A DNA stretch of 64,000 nt from Bacillus sp. FJAT-27264 (GCF_001682855.1 NZ_MAQW01000012.1:868001-932000), one strand, 5' to 3'; positions 1 to 10,482 are shown, numbered from the stretch's first letter. The notes: generated by a model from the sequence alone, not told the origin. Numbers and translations: made by a program.

Positions 1-67
1 ATAGATATCCATTATAATAAATACAGCTTCAAGCATACCGATCCCTTGCATTGGAGAATCTAAACCC

Positions 68-757
68 ATGGAAATTGTTGCCGACATCACCAAAAGCCCG
101 CTCAGACGGTCATTGTATCACTTCACCAGAGCCAGGAATCTGCAAGCTATCGCCCATTTCGATGCCCTGTACCCGCCATCCGTTATTGCGCCTCACCTGT
201 CGAAAGGTAAGCGTCGCAGCGAGAAACATTCTACTCTGTTCAATGAACAAGCGGTCATCCTGAATGCTCATTTGCGCATTACCGACGAAGCAATGGACCC
301 TGACACTACACCGGAGCAATTTAGAGCCTGTCTAGACCGTCATGTATTCCTCTGGCCTACCAAGCGCGATTGCCTGGCGATGCTCGGTATGTATTCCCGC
401 CGGGAGCCTGACGAATCCTTTGCCATTCTCCAACTGGATGCCGCCGCACTACTGACGGATCATTTTGGCATCATTGCGCTGTCCAAATACGATTCCGGAA
501 GTTCTCCCCGATATCCTCACCGGATGTCCTACCGGAAGTCCTGCAAAATGTTTCTCCCACTCAACCGCTTCAGGCAATCAACAGCCACTTTTGTTCCGGG
601 TAAACCCTCCGAGATCAAAGAAGTTCTGGTCGCAGGTCCATTAACCCCACTTAGCAAATACTTGCAGACTGTTTATTGCACAGCAGAATCGCTGGTTCCA
701 CAGAGGTGGAAAGCCTTGGCGGAAACGCTAGCCGTACTGAATGAAGACAATAAATGA
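68..757 (+). CDS. DUF7002-like protein of unknown function
   Basis: A 229-residue soluble protein with no signal peptide or membrane segment. It opens with an LYHFTRARNL motif at about residues 16-25. The middle has a conserved-looking HVFLWP block near residue 92 and an SPRYP-type segment near 148. This pattern (YHxT..NL at the N-terminus, then a xRVFxW block) matches what I remember of the DUF7002 family, whose biochemical role is unknown. The YHFT opening also resembles ADP-ribosyltransferase-fold proteins, but I see no clear catalytic triad and do not claim that activity. The ATG at 68 follows a GGAG at about 54-57. It is convergent with the VanZ-like gene, 44 bases away. Confidence 0.6.
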   Translation: MEIVADITKSPLRRSLYHFTRARNLQAIAHFDALYPPSVIAPHLSKGKRRSEKHSTLFNEQAVILNAHLRITDEAMDPDTTPEQFRACLDRHVFLWPTKRDCLAMLGMYSRREPDESFAILQLDAAALLTDHFGIIALSKYDSGSSPRYPHRMSYRKSCKMFLPLNRFRQSTATFVPGKPSEIKEVLVAGPLTPLSKYLQTVYCTAESLVPQRWKALAETLAVLNEDNK

Positions 758-801
758 TTCATACTACGGCGATCTCACTGCAACTAGCTCCACTTCTATG
801 C

Positions 802-1758
802 TCAATTCGTGACACTTACCAGCAGAGCTCTGGCGACCTGAACGTCATCATCGGTCAACCACACTCTAACCGTAAAAGCAGTGCCTTGTTGTCCCATCAA
901 AGAAACCAAATCCGCTGCAGAACCTTTCTCATATCTGGAAACCAGCTGATTTTTCACTGAACTTATATGTCTGATGAAGATTTTCGTTGCAGCATCCAGG
1001 GGGATGTCGGTATACAGCTCACTGGCCGGATTCTCCGCTTTCGAAGTTGATACCGTAGTTATATACTTAGGATTCTGATAAACTGTGATGGTACTTTGCT
1101 TAGCCGCTTTCAGATCACCGAACAGATCAGCTGTGCTCTCATCCAGTCCCGCCATAATTCCTTTGTTCTCATCTATATATTCAGCCTTCTGATTGCCGAA
1201 CGGCAGGAGATTACGATCCACAATTCCAATCACCGCTATACCGCCAATTCCCGTTACAAGGAAAAAGACGACGACCGCATTCAGTATCTGCTCTCTCGAA
1301 CGCGTCCTCCGCTCAATCCTTTTATACACAGCAATCCCAAGCATCCCTCCGAGTAGATTCAACAGAACATCGTCGATATCGCTGCTGCCGAGTGCCAATA
1401 CATACTGAATGATCTCAAACGATACTGCCGTGGTCAGTAAGATGCCAATCTTGAATCGAAAAGAGCGCATTACACCCGTGTAAGATACAAAAACCCCCAA
1501 GGGAATAAACAGCGCAATGTTACCCAGAGTATTCGCCAGCAGTCGTTTCAACCCTATTGAATCATCGCTGAAATACGTTGTAATTATGTTATAGGGAATG
1601 AGGTTCACACTTCGCATCGACAATCCAGGCGTGCTGAAAATTGCTGTTACAGGGATCGTCTTGAATAGGATAAGGTTGATGGCTATCACAGCATACCCGG
1701 CAAATAACAGATAGAAAGCTACTTTCACTATGCTGTTTCTCCTCTGGATGTGTTCCAT
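802..1758 (-). CDS. VanZ-like membrane protein
   Basis: A 318-residue membrane protein of the VanZ-like family. The N-terminal half has several hydrophobic segments: residues 12-32, around 75-95 (LGNIALFIPLGVF), 103-122 and 130-145. It also has the family signature FEIIQY followed by SSDIDDVLLNLLGG. A further hydrophobic segment near 162-180 is followed by a hydrophilic domain of about 130 residues, probably outside the cell, that is not part of the minimal VanZ domain. VanZ of enterococci gives low-level teicoplanin resistance, but most homologues have no assigned role. The ATG follows GGGAGG at nine bases. It is a separate unit, split from the operon beyond it by a terminator. Confidence 0.82.
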   Translation of the reverse strand: MEHIQRRNSIVKVAFYLLFAGYAVIAINLILFKTIPVTAIFSTPGLSMRSVNLIPYNIITTYFSDDSIGLKRLLANTLGNIALFIPLGVFVSYTGVMRSFRFKIGILLTTAVSFEIIQYVLALGSSDIDDVLLNLLGGMLGIAVYKRIERRTRSREQILNAVVVFFLVTGIGGIAVIGIVDRNLLPFGNQKAEYIDENKGIMAGLDESTADLFGDLKAAKQSTITVYQNPKYITTVSTSKAENPASELYTDIPLDAATKIFIRHISSVKNQLVSRYEKGSAADLVSLMGQQGTAFTVRVWLTDDDVQVARALLVSVTN

Positions 1759-1857
1759 TTACACATTCCTCCCAAGTAAAATATGCTCCTTTTTTCACAA
1801 ATACCTCTCCAACTCTTATCATAACTGCCCCTCTCTGTTTTGTAAAATATTCCATTA

Positions 1858-1900
1858 TAAACAAAAAGAAGCGAATCTTCTCTGGACAAGAAGACTCGCT
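1858..1900 (-). terminator. Terminator of the ccdA-tlpA-msrAB-yesNM-mcp operon
   Basis: Arms at 1870-1881 and 1889-1900 pair over 12 bases with one G-T pair. On the minus strand they are followed by TCTTTTTGTTT. It lies 38 bases after the chemoreceptor stop. Confidence 0.85.
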
Positions 1901-1938
1901 GCTTATTAGGACTACAGCCATCTGCCAATGGCCACATA

Positions 1939-3624
1939 TTAAATTACAAATGCCGCTTCCGTATCTTTAAGATTACTTAAGAGTACTTTGACCTGATCGG
2001 ACATTTCTTTCATTTCATTAACCTGGTTCATCTGGTTCTTGACACTTTCAGAAGACAAATAGGTCCTCTCTGACGACTGCCGGGCAATCTCGGTCATCTG
2101 TACAATCGAAGCCGTCGCTTCTTCCGTTCCTGCAGAAATTTCCTGGGAAGCAGCAGATACCTCCTGAATACGGTTGAATACAACATCTATTTTCCCCCGT
2201 ATGCTCTTGAAAATAACTCCAGCTTCCTCAGTCAGCTGCATTCCGCCGGTAACTTCATCATTAACCGCCTCCATGGAGTTCAGAGCGGCTTCAGATTCTG
2301 CCTGTACCGTATGGACAAGTCCAGAGATCTCCTCGGCGGATTGTCCGGTTTGTTCCGAGAGCTTACGGATTTCTCCTGCCACTACCGCAAATCCACGGCC
2401 AGATTCACCGGCTCTCGCTGCCTCAATGGCCGCGTTCAATGCGAGCAGATTGGTCTGGGAAGAGATTTGCCGGATAATCTGGAGGATCTCGTCAATTCTT
2501 TTGGTTTTATCGGTCAAGTTGTGCAGAACTTCGTTCAATTCATTCACGGTAGATTTGATCCGTCCCATCTGATGAACCGTCTCTTCGAGCGAAGTATCGC
2601 CTTGCTGAGCCAGCGACGTTGCTTCTTCGCTGATTTCAGCAACACTCTGGGATGAATCTGCAATGCGCTGAATGCCCCCAGCCGCTTCCTCCATGGCATC
2701 GGCATTGTCCTGTGACAGCTGCAATTGCAAGTTGCTGCCATCATACAGCTCCTGAATACTGGCTGCAATCTCTTGCGCAGCGGCCTCGGTCGTTTCCGCG
2801 TTCACGACCAGCCGGTCCACCGCCCTACTGACCTGTCCGGTTCCAAAGCGTACGCTACCGATCAAATGTGTCAAGCTCTCAGTCATTTGGCCAAAGGTCT
2901 GGTACAGAAGGCCGATCTCATCCTTGCGCCGCTGCGCTGGAATTTCGATCCGAAGATTGCCGCGGGAGATCTCCGACGCCAGCTCCATAACCTCACGGAT
3001 CGGCTTCGAGATTTTCCGGTGAATGATAAAGTACTGGATCGATCCGAATACTACCAGCAGAATCAGGCCAATAACCGAAGTATAAAGCAATAGTTTGTCC
3101 GCAGATTTCAGTTCCCGTGTTAAGGAAAATACGACATCCACTACATAAGCAGTTTTATTATCAATATGTATTGGGGCGATATATTGTAGCTGTTTATTCT
3201 TGTAAAAGCTCTGCTCCTGATTATCGCTTACAGTCTGCAGCGCTTCTGGAGTGATCTCCTGCCCCACTAACGACGCATCCTTGGCGGCAATGACCTTTCC
3301 GCCTTCCGATGCCTCATAGATTGTCATCGATTCAATTTCCGGCTGCATCCGCACCTGCTGCTCCAGGTAGTTCTGCATACTATCGTCGCTAGCCTGGATG
3401 ACTGCGCTGAAGGTCTTTACAATCATCTGAGCCTGCTCTTTATTTTCATCAACAACCAAATTTCGGTTCTGCAAATGCACAGCAGTAATAATGATTGCAA
3501 CCATCATGGCGAACATGATCAGCAGCATGAGGTTAAGTTTACGGGGCAGGTTCCAGAACGGAAGCTTGATTTTATAGGTTGTGCTTCCAGTCATTGGTTG
3601 GTTTATCTGTGTATTGTCCATCAT
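1939..3624 (-). CDS. Methyl-accepting chemotaxis protein
   Basis: A 561-residue chemoreceptor. A membrane segment lies at about 31-49, an extracellular sensor of about 130 residues (small Cache-like size) follows, and a second membrane segment lies at about 180-202. A HAMP domain follows (starting near [10 protein letters not shown]), then a long signalling domain. The hairpin tip is diagnostic: [20 protein letters not shown] followed by KLSEQ. Such receptors control CheA with CheW, but neither is in this window. It is the last gene of the msrAB operon, 26 bases after yesM, so its ligand may relate to oxidative damage or to whatever the neighbouring kinase senses. That link is inference from position only. 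Confidence 0.93.
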   Translation of the reverse strand: MMDNTQINQPMTGSTTYKIKLPFWNLPRKLNLMLLIMFAMMVAIIITAVHLQNRNLVVDENKEQAQMIVKTFSAVIQASDDSMQNYLEQQVRMQPEIESMTIYEASEGGKVIAAKDASLVGQEITPEALQTVSDNQEQSFYKNKQLQYIAPIHIDNKTAYVVDVVFSLTRELKSADKLLLYTSVIGLILLVVFGSIQYFIIHRKISKPIREVMELASEISRGNLRIEIPAQRRKDEIGLLYQTFGQMTESLTHLIGSVRFGTGQVSRAVDRLVVNAETTEAAAQEIAASIQELYDGSNLQLQLSQDNADAMEEAAGGIQRIADSSQSVAEISEEATSLAQQGDTSLEETVHQMGRIKSTVNELNEVLHNLTDKTKRIDEILQIIRQISSQTNLLALNAAIEAARAGESGRGFAVVAGEIRKLSEQTGQSAEEISGLVHTVQAESEAALNSMEAVNDEVTGGMQLTEEAGVIFKSIRGKIDVVFNRIQEVSAASQEISAGTEEATASIVQMTEIARQSSERTYLSSESVKNQMNQVNEMKEMSDQVKVLLSNLKDTEAAFVI

Positions 3625-3650
3625 TGTTCCTCTCCCTTCCGAAATGCGGG

Positions 3651-5381
3651 TCAGGGGATAACGATTTTGACTTCAGTCCCTTGTCCGGGCGCGGAAGTGA
3701 TCGTAACTCCGTAATTCTGCCCGTAATATAGCTTGAGACGTTCATCCACGTTGTGAATGCCGATTCCGCCCAGCTTGGATTGCACCTGTGGTACCGGCTC
3801 TTGCCTTGAAGCCTCAGTGCCGGCTTCAAGAATGGCAGGGTCAAAGCCTGCTCCGTCATCCTTAATGATAAACTGTACGCTGCCTTCGACTGTCCTGCCA
3901 CAGCTGATCTCAAGAGATCCCGGTCCGTCTTTCTCTCGTATGCCATGGTAAATCGCATTTTCAACCATCGGCTGCAAAATGATTTTGGGAATGATCACAT
4001 CCGACAAAGCGGGATCATATCCCAGCTCGTATGACAATTTGTCGCCATACCGTTCTTTCTGGATGATCAAATACTTGGAGACATGCGCCATCTCTTTTTC
4101 AATCGTCGTGAATTCTTCACCGCCACTCAGTGACAACTGGAAGAACTCAGCCAACGCCTTGGTCGTTGATATCACTCGCTCGGTATCCTGAAACTCCGCC
4201 ATCCATACTATCGTATCCAGCGTATTATATAGAAAGTGCGGGTTAATCTGGCTGTGTAGTACACTGAGCTCATGCAGACGCAGCGCTCTCTCCTTGGTCT
4301 CAATATCCTTCAGTAGTTGACGGATCTCTAGCACCATAGAGTTAAAATGCCGGGCGAGGCCCTGCACCTCTGTAACGCCGGTCTCAGGCACACTGATGGC
4401 CAGCAGTCCGCTCTCCACCTGCTGCATCGCCTGCTCCAGCCGATGAATCGGCCGGGTCATGCTCTTCGCAATCCAGGGCGACGTTACTAAGATAAGGATC
4501 ATCAGTGCTGCGCCGACCATAATAAACGACTTCATCAGCTGCATGCGAATCTGCTGCAATCCGTCCAAAGAACTGACGCCTACCAGTGTCCAGTCTGTCC
4601 CCTTCAGATGGGTCTGGTAGACTAGACGATTCTCCTTCAGATCATATCCCTGAGCCTGCCGACTCATGGCAATTAGCTGCTTCTGCTTCGCGCCGTCCAC
4701 AAAGTAAGAAACGTCCTTATGATAGACAATTTCATGATTGCTATTAATGATAAAAGCATACCCTTTGCTACCCAACTCCAAGCCGTTGAGATAGTCCTCA
4801 AGTCCCTTGTATTTGATATCCAACAGCACTACGCCAAGATTCTGCCCACGCTCATCTTTGACCTCCTGACTCAAGGAAATCACCCAGTTATCCTTGTCCA
4901 TAGAGAACTTCTGCATCCGTGCAGAGGTGAGCGCAGGAATGTTACTATGTATGGCAGCTACGTACCATGGCTCTTCCATCATATCCGACGAACGTCTCAT
5001 ATTCAATTTTTGTTCATTAGATAATACATAGCCATCCTTGCCGATCACGATCACCGACTGAATAAACGGGTCCGAAATCAGCACATTCTGGATGAACTGA
5101 AGGACATCCCGCTCACCGGTCTTATTCTTTTCTGCCAGCGTCCGGACGGTCTCGGGATTGCGGGCGAGCATCGTGGACAGCACGTTGAGACGGTCAATAT
5201 ACATCTCCACATACGTTCCGCCCTTGGCAATCGCCATCTGACTGGATTCCACGGACTGGTTCATCACCACCCTGGATATGCCGACATAAAGAACACTGCC
5301 AGTGATCCCGACAGTTAGAATGCTTATCAGTATGTAAATCCACAGAATACGAAATTGTAGCGAGCGAAAAAAGGGTTTCAT
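3651..5381 (-). CDS. YesM-family sensor histidine kinase
   Basis: A 576-residue membrane kinase. A membrane segment at 11-33 precedes a large extracellular Cache-type sensor (34-283). A second membrane segment (about 285-305), HAMP, a His_kinase domain with the phospho-acceptor motif NPHFLYN, and an HATPase domain ([10 protein letters not shown], then [11 protein letters not shown]) follow. This order is typical of the YesM/LytS-like class, which signals to YesN-type regulators. The start ATG overlaps the yesN stop (TAATG), so the two are translationally coupled. It belongs to the ccdA-msrAB operon. It probably senses an extracytoplasmic cue and controls this operon, as proposed for similar loci in streptococci. 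Confidence 0.92.
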   Translation of the reverse strand: MKPFFRSLQFRILWIYILISILTVGITGSVLYVGISRVVMNQSVESSQMAIAKGGTYVEMYIDRLNVLSTMLARNPETVRTLAEKNKTGERDVLQFIQNVLISDPFIQSVIVIGKDGYVLSNEQKLNMRRSSDMMEEPWYVAAIHSNIPALTSARMQKFSMDKDNWVISLSQEVKDERGQNLGVVLLDIKYKGLEDYLNGLELGSKGYAFIINSNHEIVYHKDVSYFVDGAKQKQLIAMSRQAQGYDLKENRLVYQTHLKGTDWTLVGVSSLDGLQQIRMQLMKSFIMVGAALMILILVTSPWIAKSMTRPIHRLEQAMQQVESGLLAISVPETGVTEVQGLARHFNSMVLEIRQLLKDIETKERALRLHELSVLHSQINPHFLYNTLDTIVWMAEFQDTERVISTTKALAEFFQLSLSGGEEFTTIEKEMAHVSKYLIIQKERYGDKLSYELGYDPALSDVIIPKIILQPMVENAIYHGIREKDGPGSLEISCGRTVEGSVQFIIKDDGAGFDPAILEAGTEASRQEPVPQVQSKLGGIGIHNVDERLKLYYGQNYGVTITSAPGQGTEVKIVIP

Positions 5382-6160
5382 TACTCTTTGATCCTTTCAC
5401 GGTACTGCAGGGGTGACATGCCAAATTTCTTCTTGAAGGAAGAGCTGAAATAATTCGGGTTGTCGAACCCTGCGTCCGCGGAAATTTCGTACACCTTTTT
5501 GTCCGAAGCCAGTAGCTGCAGCTTGGCCCGTTCCAGCCTGAGGGATACGGTATAGTCCTGAAAAGATACCTTGAACAGCTTTTTGAATAGTGTGCTCATA
5601 TAGCCCGAGCTGAAGCCCATTTGCTCCGCCAATGCGGTTAACGAGAACTCCGGATTTGCGAGGTTACTCTCGATCACTTGGGCCACATGCTGTTTTTCAC
5701 CTTCCGGTTCACTGATCGGCAAGCTTCCAGCCGTTCGCGACTGCATATCCTTGAGAAGGGTCAGCAGTTCAGTCTGCTGACCCTCATTCTTAAGTTTATT
5801 CACCAGTTTGCTCAAGACCTCGAACACATCTTTTCTAGAGACAGGCTTCAGTACATAATCATCGATTCCGATCTTCAAAGCGGTTACGGCATAGTCATAA
5901 TAATCATAACCGGTAATCACCGCAATCTTGACATCCGGCTTCAGCACCTTGATTCTTGTCGCAAAATCCAGTCCGTTCATACGCGGCATGTTGATATCCA
6001 GCAACACGAGATCCGGGAGCTTCTCCTCAAAAATCCGCAATCCTTCATCACCGCTCGCGGCTTCATAAATCTCCCCAATATTCAATTCATCGAAAGGGAC
6101 GAAACGCTTGATGCCGTTTCTTACCAGATCCTCGTCTTCAACGAGCAGCAGCTTATACAT
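5381..6160 (-). CDS. YesN-family response regulator (REC + AraC HTH)
   Basis: A 259-residue regulator. The receiver domain covers residues 1-120, with acidic pocket residues near 8-9, phospho-acceptor Asp55 in VLLDINMP, and the conserved lysine in YVLKPV. After a short linker, residues about 155-257 are a double helix-turn-helix of AraC type (GFSSGYMSTLFKK, then AGFDNPNYFSSSFKK). It is the cognate partner of the kinase it overlaps. It lies 21 bases after msrAB, so it is probably autoregulated with the repair genes. Target sites cannot be read from this sequence. Confidence 0.93.
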   Translation of the reverse strand: MYKLLLVEDEDLVRNGIKRFVPFDELNIGEIYEAASGDEGLRIFEEKLPDLVLLDINMPRMNGLDFATRIKVLKPDVKIAVITGYDYYDYAVTALKIGIDDYVLKPVSRKDVFEVLSKLVNKLKNEGQQTELLTLLKDMQSRTAGSLPISEPEGEKQHVAQVIESNLANPEFSLTALAEQMGFSSGYMSTLFKKLFKVSFQDYTVSLRLERAKLQLLASDKKVYEISADAGFDNPNYFSSSFKKKFGMSPLQYRERIKE

Positions 6161-6181
6161 AACCTTTAGACTCCTTCATCC

Positions 6182-7303
6182 TCATTTAGCGACAACAATT
6201 AGATCTCCATACCCTTCCTTGTCCATGTCTGCCAATGGAACGAAACGGATAGAAGCGCTGTTGATACAGTAGCGTTTGCCGCCCTTATCTGCCGGTCCAT
6301 CATCGAAAACATGGCCCAGATGAATATCGCCCGCCCGGCTCCGCACCTCTGTACGAGTCATTCCAAAACTGTCATCCTCGTCGTAGGTTACTACCTCGGG
6401 AATAATTGGCTTGGTGAAGCTCGGCCAGCCGCAGCCAGCATCGTATTTATCAGCACTGGCGAACAGCGGCTCACCTGTTGTGACATCCACATAGATGCCC
6501 GGCTCAAACTGATCCCAATATTCATTGGAGTACGCATGCTCAGTATCGGCTAGTACGGCTACCTGATACTGGATCTTGGTTAATTTCTTTTTCAGTTCCT
6601 CATTACTTGGCTTAGGATATTTAGAGGCATCAATGTGGATATTCACATCCTGCACTACGCTCAGATCAATGTGGCAGTACCCGTTCGGATTTTTCTCCAG
6701 ATAGTCCTGGTGATACTCTTCTGCCATATAGAAATTGCTTAACGGCAGTGCTTCGGTAACGATCTTCTTGTCATATTTCAGCTGTTCCTTCACGATAGCA
6801 TCCTTAATCACGGTCAGGTCCGCTGGATTGCTCGAATAAATACCGGTCCGGTATTGAATTCCCTGATCATTGCCTTGCTTATTGACACTTGTCGGGTCGA
6901 TGACCTTGAAGAACGCAGCGATAAGCTGTTCGAGACTCACCCGCTTCGGATCGTAGCTGACCTTGACCGTCTCAGCGAACCCTCTGTCTCCGCGGACAAC
7001 ATCTTCATAAGAAGGATTCTCTCCGGTACCGTTGGCATAGCCGGACACAGCATCGCTAACCCCGTATACCCGGGCCATGTAAGCTTCGATGCCCCAGAAG
7101 CACCCGCCCGCAAAATAAATATCGCGCAGTTCACTCCCTGAGTAATCCACTTCCTTGTTCGGATTCGGCAGAGAAGCCGTTGTCGCTTTGCCTCCGCCTG
7201 CGGAAGCAATCCCTCCCGCTCCTTCAGTGATTAAATTATACGGCGTGCAAGCACTTAGTACCAGCAATAGCAGCAGTGAACCTATCAGTCCTAGTCGTTT
7301 CAT
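6182..7303 (-). CDS. msrAB: Surface-anchored methionine sulfoxide reductase MsrA-MsrB fusion
   Basis: A 373-residue fusion that reduces both S- and R-methionine sulfoxide in proteins outside the membrane. The N-terminus is a lipoprotein signal with lipobox LSAC and Cys19. The MsrA domain (about 60-215) has the catalytic GCFWG motif with Cys68 and the EYHQDYL motif. The MsrB domain (about 232-365) has GCGWPSF and the catalytic [11 protein letters not shown] motif. No pair of CxxC zinc sites is seen in MsrB, as is usual for this fused type. Upstream neighbours tlpA and ccdA are the expected reductant path: cytoplasmic thioredoxin to CcdA to the TlpA-like protein to MsrAB. Confidence 0.95.
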   Translation of the reverse strand: MKRLGLIGSLLLLLVLSACTPYNLITEGAGGIASAGGGKATTASLPNPNKEVDYSGSELRDIYFAGGCFWGIEAYMARVYGVSDAVSGYANGTGENPSYEDVVRGDRGFAETVKVSYDPKRVSLEQLIAAFFKVIDPTSVNKQGNDQGIQYRTGIYSSNPADLTVIKDAIVKEQLKYDKKIVTEALPLSNFYMAEEYHQDYLEKNPNGYCHIDLSVVQDVNIHIDASKYPKPSNEELKKKLTKIQYQVAVLADTEHAYSNEYWDQFEPGIYVDVTTGEPLFASADKYDAGCGWPSFTKPIIPEVVTYDEDDSFGMTRTEVRSRAGDIHLGHVFDDGPADKGGKRYCINSASIRFVPLADMDKEGYGDLIVVAK

Positions 7304-7327
7304 AATTCCCTCCCGTATCCTTCTATT

Positions 7328-7870
7328 TTAATGTATGGATTGAAAAGTCTCGGCAATCACTTCATTGGTGTTATGTCCTGGTGCGCTTTTGACCAGAATG
7401 CCATCCGAACCGATATAATAGGAAGAGGGATACCCTCTCACACCAAATTTACGAGTCAAAGCCCCCCCGTCATCCATCAGCACCTGAATATGGTTATACC
7501 CTCTTTTGGAGAACCAGTTTGTAAAATCAGCAGCCGATTGTTCCCCATTGTATCCAGGACTGACAATCGTCAGTACCTTATAGTCATGCTGTTCGCTCGA
7601 CAACTGATCCAGTTCATCCAATCCAGCCAGACAAATAGGGCACCAGGACGCCCAGAATTTCACGTATACCTTCTGACCTTTGAAATCAGCCAGGGACACT
7701 TCATTTCCCTGCAAATCTTTAAGCTTGAACGCTGGTGCAGGCTGCCCCTTGTTCACTGTCCCTCCGGCTACCGACGCTGAAGTGACACCCTCTCTACCAT
7801 AAATACCAATTGCACCGATCACCAGTAGGGCAGCTATCGCGACCCAGACCCATGTTTTCATCTTTCTCAT
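7328..7870 (-). CDS. Membrane-anchored thioredoxin-like protein (TlpA/ResA family)
   Basis: A 180-residue protein with an uncleaved-looking signal anchor at 7-24 and an extracytoplasmic thioredoxin fold (about 42-180). The redox motif is WASWCPIC, with Cys77 and Cys80. A cis-proline loop is visible in GVRGYPSSYYIG. No lipobox cysteine is present. Proteins of this type take electrons from CcdA and pass them to a client; here msrAB, 24 bases downstream, is the obvious client. Cytochrome c maturation is the alternative role for the family, but no cytochrome genes are nearby. Confidence 0.93.
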   Translation of the reverse strand: MRKMKTWVWVAIAALLVIGAIGIYGREGVTSASVAGGTVNKGQPAPAFKLKDLQGNEVSLADFKGQKVYVKFWASWCPICLAGLDELDQLSSEQHDYKVLTIVSPGYNGEQSAADFTNWFSKRGYNHIQVLMDDGGALTRKFGVRGYPSSYYIGSDGILVKSAPGHNTNEVIAETFQSIH

Positions 7871-7885
7871 GACGCCTTCCTCCTT

Positions 7886-8605
7886 CTATACTTGAAAATA
7901 GGCTGTAATCATATTCAGCTTATTGCTGACCAGCAGCAGTCCCATCGCAATTAATACGATGCCTGAGATGGCTTTTAATACGCGCATATGCTTGTAGATT
8001 CGCCGCACCTTCGTTAACAGCAGGCTGGAGAATATAGCCATTACCAGAAACGGTAACGCCAAGCCCAGAGTATAGATCAGCATATACATGCCTCCCGCTC
8101 CCGCCGAGCCGCCGCTTGCTGAAAGGCCCAGCACAGCTGCAAGCACAGGACCGATACAAGGGGTCCAGCCGAAGCTGAACGTGAACCCAAGCAGAAAGGC
8201 GCCAGCGAATCCTTTTTTATGCTGCAAATCGGCGTCTATGCGCTTTTCCTTTTCCAGAAAAGAGAGCCTGATCACGCCCGTCTGGTAAATCCCAAACAGA
8301 ATAACGACGATTCCGCAGACTGTTATGAAATACGAACTGCCTAGGACTCCGCCAAGCGCCCCTGCACCGAAACCAAGCAGGACAAAGACTGCCGATAGCC
8401 CAAGAATAAACATCAGCGTTCTGCCTATAAGCAACGGAGAAACTGTCAACTTCCCGAGCTTCCAGGCCCCTTCTTGGCCGCTTCCCTGCTCTGAACTGCC
8501 GAGATAGGCAAGATACACAGGCAGTAACGGCAAAATACAAGGGGAAAAGAACGACAGTATACCCGCAGTAAACACACTTCCAAAATAAATCGATTCCGTC
8601 ACCAC
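7886..8605 (-). CDS. ccdA: CcdA-type transmembrane thiol-disulfide carrier
   Basis: A 239-residue, six-helix membrane protein of the CcdA/DsbD-beta family. The two redox cysteines are in [18 protein letters not shown] (Cys23) and in [10 protein letters not shown]. They carry electrons from cytoplasmic thioredoxin to the outer face. It is the first gene of the operon and is 15 bases from tlpA. Start is GTG: two adjacent GTG codons (8605 and 8602) follow GGAGG at 8611-8615, and the second has the better spacing. Confidence 0.93.
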   Translation of the reverse strand: MVTESIYFGSVFTAGILSFFSPCILPLLPVYLAYLGSSEQGSGQEGAWKLGKLTVSPLLIGRTLMFILGLSAVFVLLGFGAGALGGVLGSSYFITVCGIVVILFGIYQTGVIRLSFLEKEKRIDADLQHKKGFAGAFLLGFTFSFGWTPCIGPVLAAVLGLSASGGSAGAGGMYMLIYTLGLALPFLVMAIFSSLLLTKVRRIYKHMRVLKAISGIVLIAMGLLLVSNKLNMITAYFQV

Positions 8606-8693
8606 TTTCGCCTCCTAACTGCAACTCCATTCTAGCCGTACTTCTAGTGTAGGTTAATCTATCCAGATATAACATCCAAGCTGATCAGCATTT

Positions 8694-8721
8694 TCTATAA
8701 AATAATCATGTCTTGCTACAA
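8694..8721 (-). promoter_or_regulatory. Possible promoter of the ccdA-msrAB operon
   Basis: On the minus strand TTGTAG (8716-8721) and TATAGA (8694-8699) are 16 bases apart, about 90 bases before the ccdA start. The match is modest and no YesN site was recognised. Confidence 0.35.
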
Positions 8722-8742
8722 GCATTACCAACCTAACATGCA

Positions 8743-8780
8743 AGAAGACCACTCACCCGATGAAGGATGAATGGTCTTCT
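8743..8780 (-). terminator. Hairpin between the LLM gene and the ccdA promoter
   Basis: Perfect 9-base arms AGAAGACCA (8743-8751) and TGGTCTTCT (8772-8780). The only converging gene is the LLM monooxygenase on the minus strand. The T-rich side (ATTTTAGTTA) lies on the plus side, so its strength as a minus-strand terminator is uncertain. Confidence 0.5.
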
Positions 8781-8874
8781 ATTTTAGTTACTTAGGATAG
8801 GATTGGATGGAAGGCGATTAGTTAATTCTCTTTTCCAGCATCCCGACTTAAGATCCCTGCGCCGGGCTCCTCTT

Positions 8875-10227
8875 TTAAAGCTGGCTTGCAGACAATGGTT
8901 GTTTTGCATAATGGTTGACTGGAACAGAGAGGCCCAAATGTCCCCGCAAGGTTGTACTGTCATATTCTGTCCGGTAGATACCCCGTTCCTGAAGAATCGG
9001 TACGACTAGCTCGACAAAGTCAGTCAGACTGTCCGGCAGTGCAGGCGGGACGAATATAAATCCGTCGGCGGCGCCATTTTCGAACCAATACGTCAGCGTA
9101 TCCGCCACTTGCTCCGGTGTACCACGCAGGGACTCATCCGATGACACATTGCTGATTTTAGAGTAAAGCTCGCCGATGGTCAGGTCCTCTTCACGAATGA
9201 TTTTTTGAATTCTATCAAAATCACTCTGGATGCTGTTCACTTCCCGCCAAGCCACCTGCGATGCAGGAGTATCCAGACTGTAAGCGGTCAGATCGACATT
9301 CCCCACATAGCCGGACAAGAATCTCAGGGCCTGCTCCTGTATAACCGTCGAGTCCAATAGCGCCGCCTTCTCTGCTGCCTCGGCTTCCGTTCGCCCGATA
9401 ATCGGAGAGATGCCCTGCAGAATAAGCAGTTCGTCCTCTCTCCGCCCATATTTAGACATCCGTCCTTTCAATTCTTTGTAGAAGTCTTTGGCTTCTTCGA
9501 ACGATTTTTTATGACTGAATACCACCTCAGCCGTTCTTGCAGCCAGTTCTTGCCCCGGGTTGGAGGAGCCTGCCTGGAATAGCACCGGATGACCCTGCGG
9601 AGTGCGTCCAATATTAAGCGGCCCCCTAACTTGGAAGAACTCGCCTTCATAATTGAGCAGATGCACCTTCTCCGGATTATAAAATTCGCCAGTTTCCTTG
9701 TTGCGGATAAAAGCATCCTCTTCCCATGAATCCCATAAGCCCTTCACTACATCGATGAATTCCTCTGCAATCTTGTACCGGTCATCATGAAGGAGATGCT
9801 CCTTCCGGCTGAAGTTAAGTGCAGTAAGTCCAGTCGCATCAGCGGTGGTCACCACATTCCATCCGGCTCTCCCTCCACTAATGATATCGACCGAAGCGAA
9901 TTGCCGGGCTAAATTATAGGGCTCGTTATAGGTGGTGGAAGCAGTGGCTACAACCCCGATATGGCTAGTAGCACCCGCAATAGCAGTAATCAGGACAGTA
10001 GGGTCAAATCTATTTAGTATTTGTGAATGTGAATTCTCGTCAACAGCCAAGCTGTCAGCGATAAAGGCCGCATCAAACAAGCCTCTTTCCGCTTCCTGGG
10101 CGATTTTTTTATAAAAGCCTACATCAATACTGGCATCCGCTTGAGCTTGCGGCAGTCGCCACGAACCGATATGCATGCCGGTTCCGACAATGTATAAGCC
10201 GATTTTAATTTGTCTAGCGTCAGACAT
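8875..10227 (-). CDS. LLM-class flavin-dependent monooxygenase (NtaA/SnaA/DszA type)
   Basis: About 450 residues of a luciferase-like monooxygenase. The opening IGLYIVGTGMHIGSWR, the AERGLFDAAFIAD motif, SGGRAGWNVVTT and the HPVLFQAGSS segment are typical of the NtaA/SnaA/DszA branch. Members use reduced FMN from a partner reductase to oxidise organosulfur or chelator compounds. The likely role is release of sulfur from an organic source; the MetQ-like lipoprotein divergent from it supports this, but the substrate is unknown. No flavin reductase is adjacent. I prefer the ATG at 10227 to the one at 10236, because the AGAGGA site gives nine-base spacing only for 10227. Confidence 0.88.
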   Translation of the reverse strand: MSDARQIKIGLYIVGTGMHIGSWRLPQAQADASIDVGFYKKIAQEAERGLFDAAFIADSLAVDENSHSQILNRFDPTVLITAIAGATSHIGVVATASTTYNEPYNLARQFASVDIISGGRAGWNVVTTADATGLTALNFSRKEHLLHDDRYKIAEEFIDVVKGLWDSWEEDAFIRNKETGEFYNPEKVHLLNYEGEFFQVRGPLNIGRTPQGHPVLFQAGSSNPGQELAARTAEVVFSHKKSFEEAKDFYKELKGRMSKYGRREDELLILQGISPIIGRTEAEAAEKAALLDSTVIQEQALRFLSGYVGNVDLTAYSLDTPASQVAWREVNSIQSDFDRIQKIIREEDLTIGELYSKISNVSSDESLRGTPEQVADTLTYWFENGAADGFIFVPPALPDSLTDFVELVVPILQERGIYRTEYDSTTLRGHLGLSVPVNHYAKQPLSASQL

Positions 10228-10381
10228 GGATTTCATCCTCTCCGTAATAGACCTGAATAATTGCAGATGGAAAAAAGAACCTGTTAATCATAGTTAGTAA
10301 ATTGGTATACTCAGTTTTAATTTGAATTTATGATACATTAGATTGCAGTGGAAATCAATTCCTCTATTGAGCAACTAAGGA

Positions 10382-10409
10382 TTGACATTCGAGGTAAAGC
10401 TGTTATGAT
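10382..10409 (+). promoter_or_regulatory. Promoter of the MetQ-like gene
   Basis: TTGACA (10382-10387) and TATGAT (10404-10409) with a 16-base spacer, about 70 bases before the start codon. I looked for an S-box or T-box leader in between and saw none. Confidence 0.65.
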
Positions 10410-10482
10410 TTTAATAATTCTCATGTGTTTACTAGGAATTAATCGCTATTATTTTCATTTAACTTTAGGAGGGTCTTTACAG

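Noticed and set aside
2174..2768. Long open frames on both strands inside the chemoreceptor gene
   Set aside because: They are shadows of a well-supported gene, lack ribosome sites and have no recognisable protein features. The same applies to open frames antisense to the kinase, AtuA-like and MMPL genes.
10348..10482. 45-residue N-terminal extension of the MetQ-like protein
   Set aside because: It starts at a GTG without a ribosome site, contains the promoter, and would put 45 residues in front of a perfect lipoprotein signal.
10228..10482. S-box or T-box riboswitch ahead of the MetQ-like gene
   Set aside because: The leader is about 65 bases and shows neither the S-box core nor a T-box sequence, and no terminator precedes the start.
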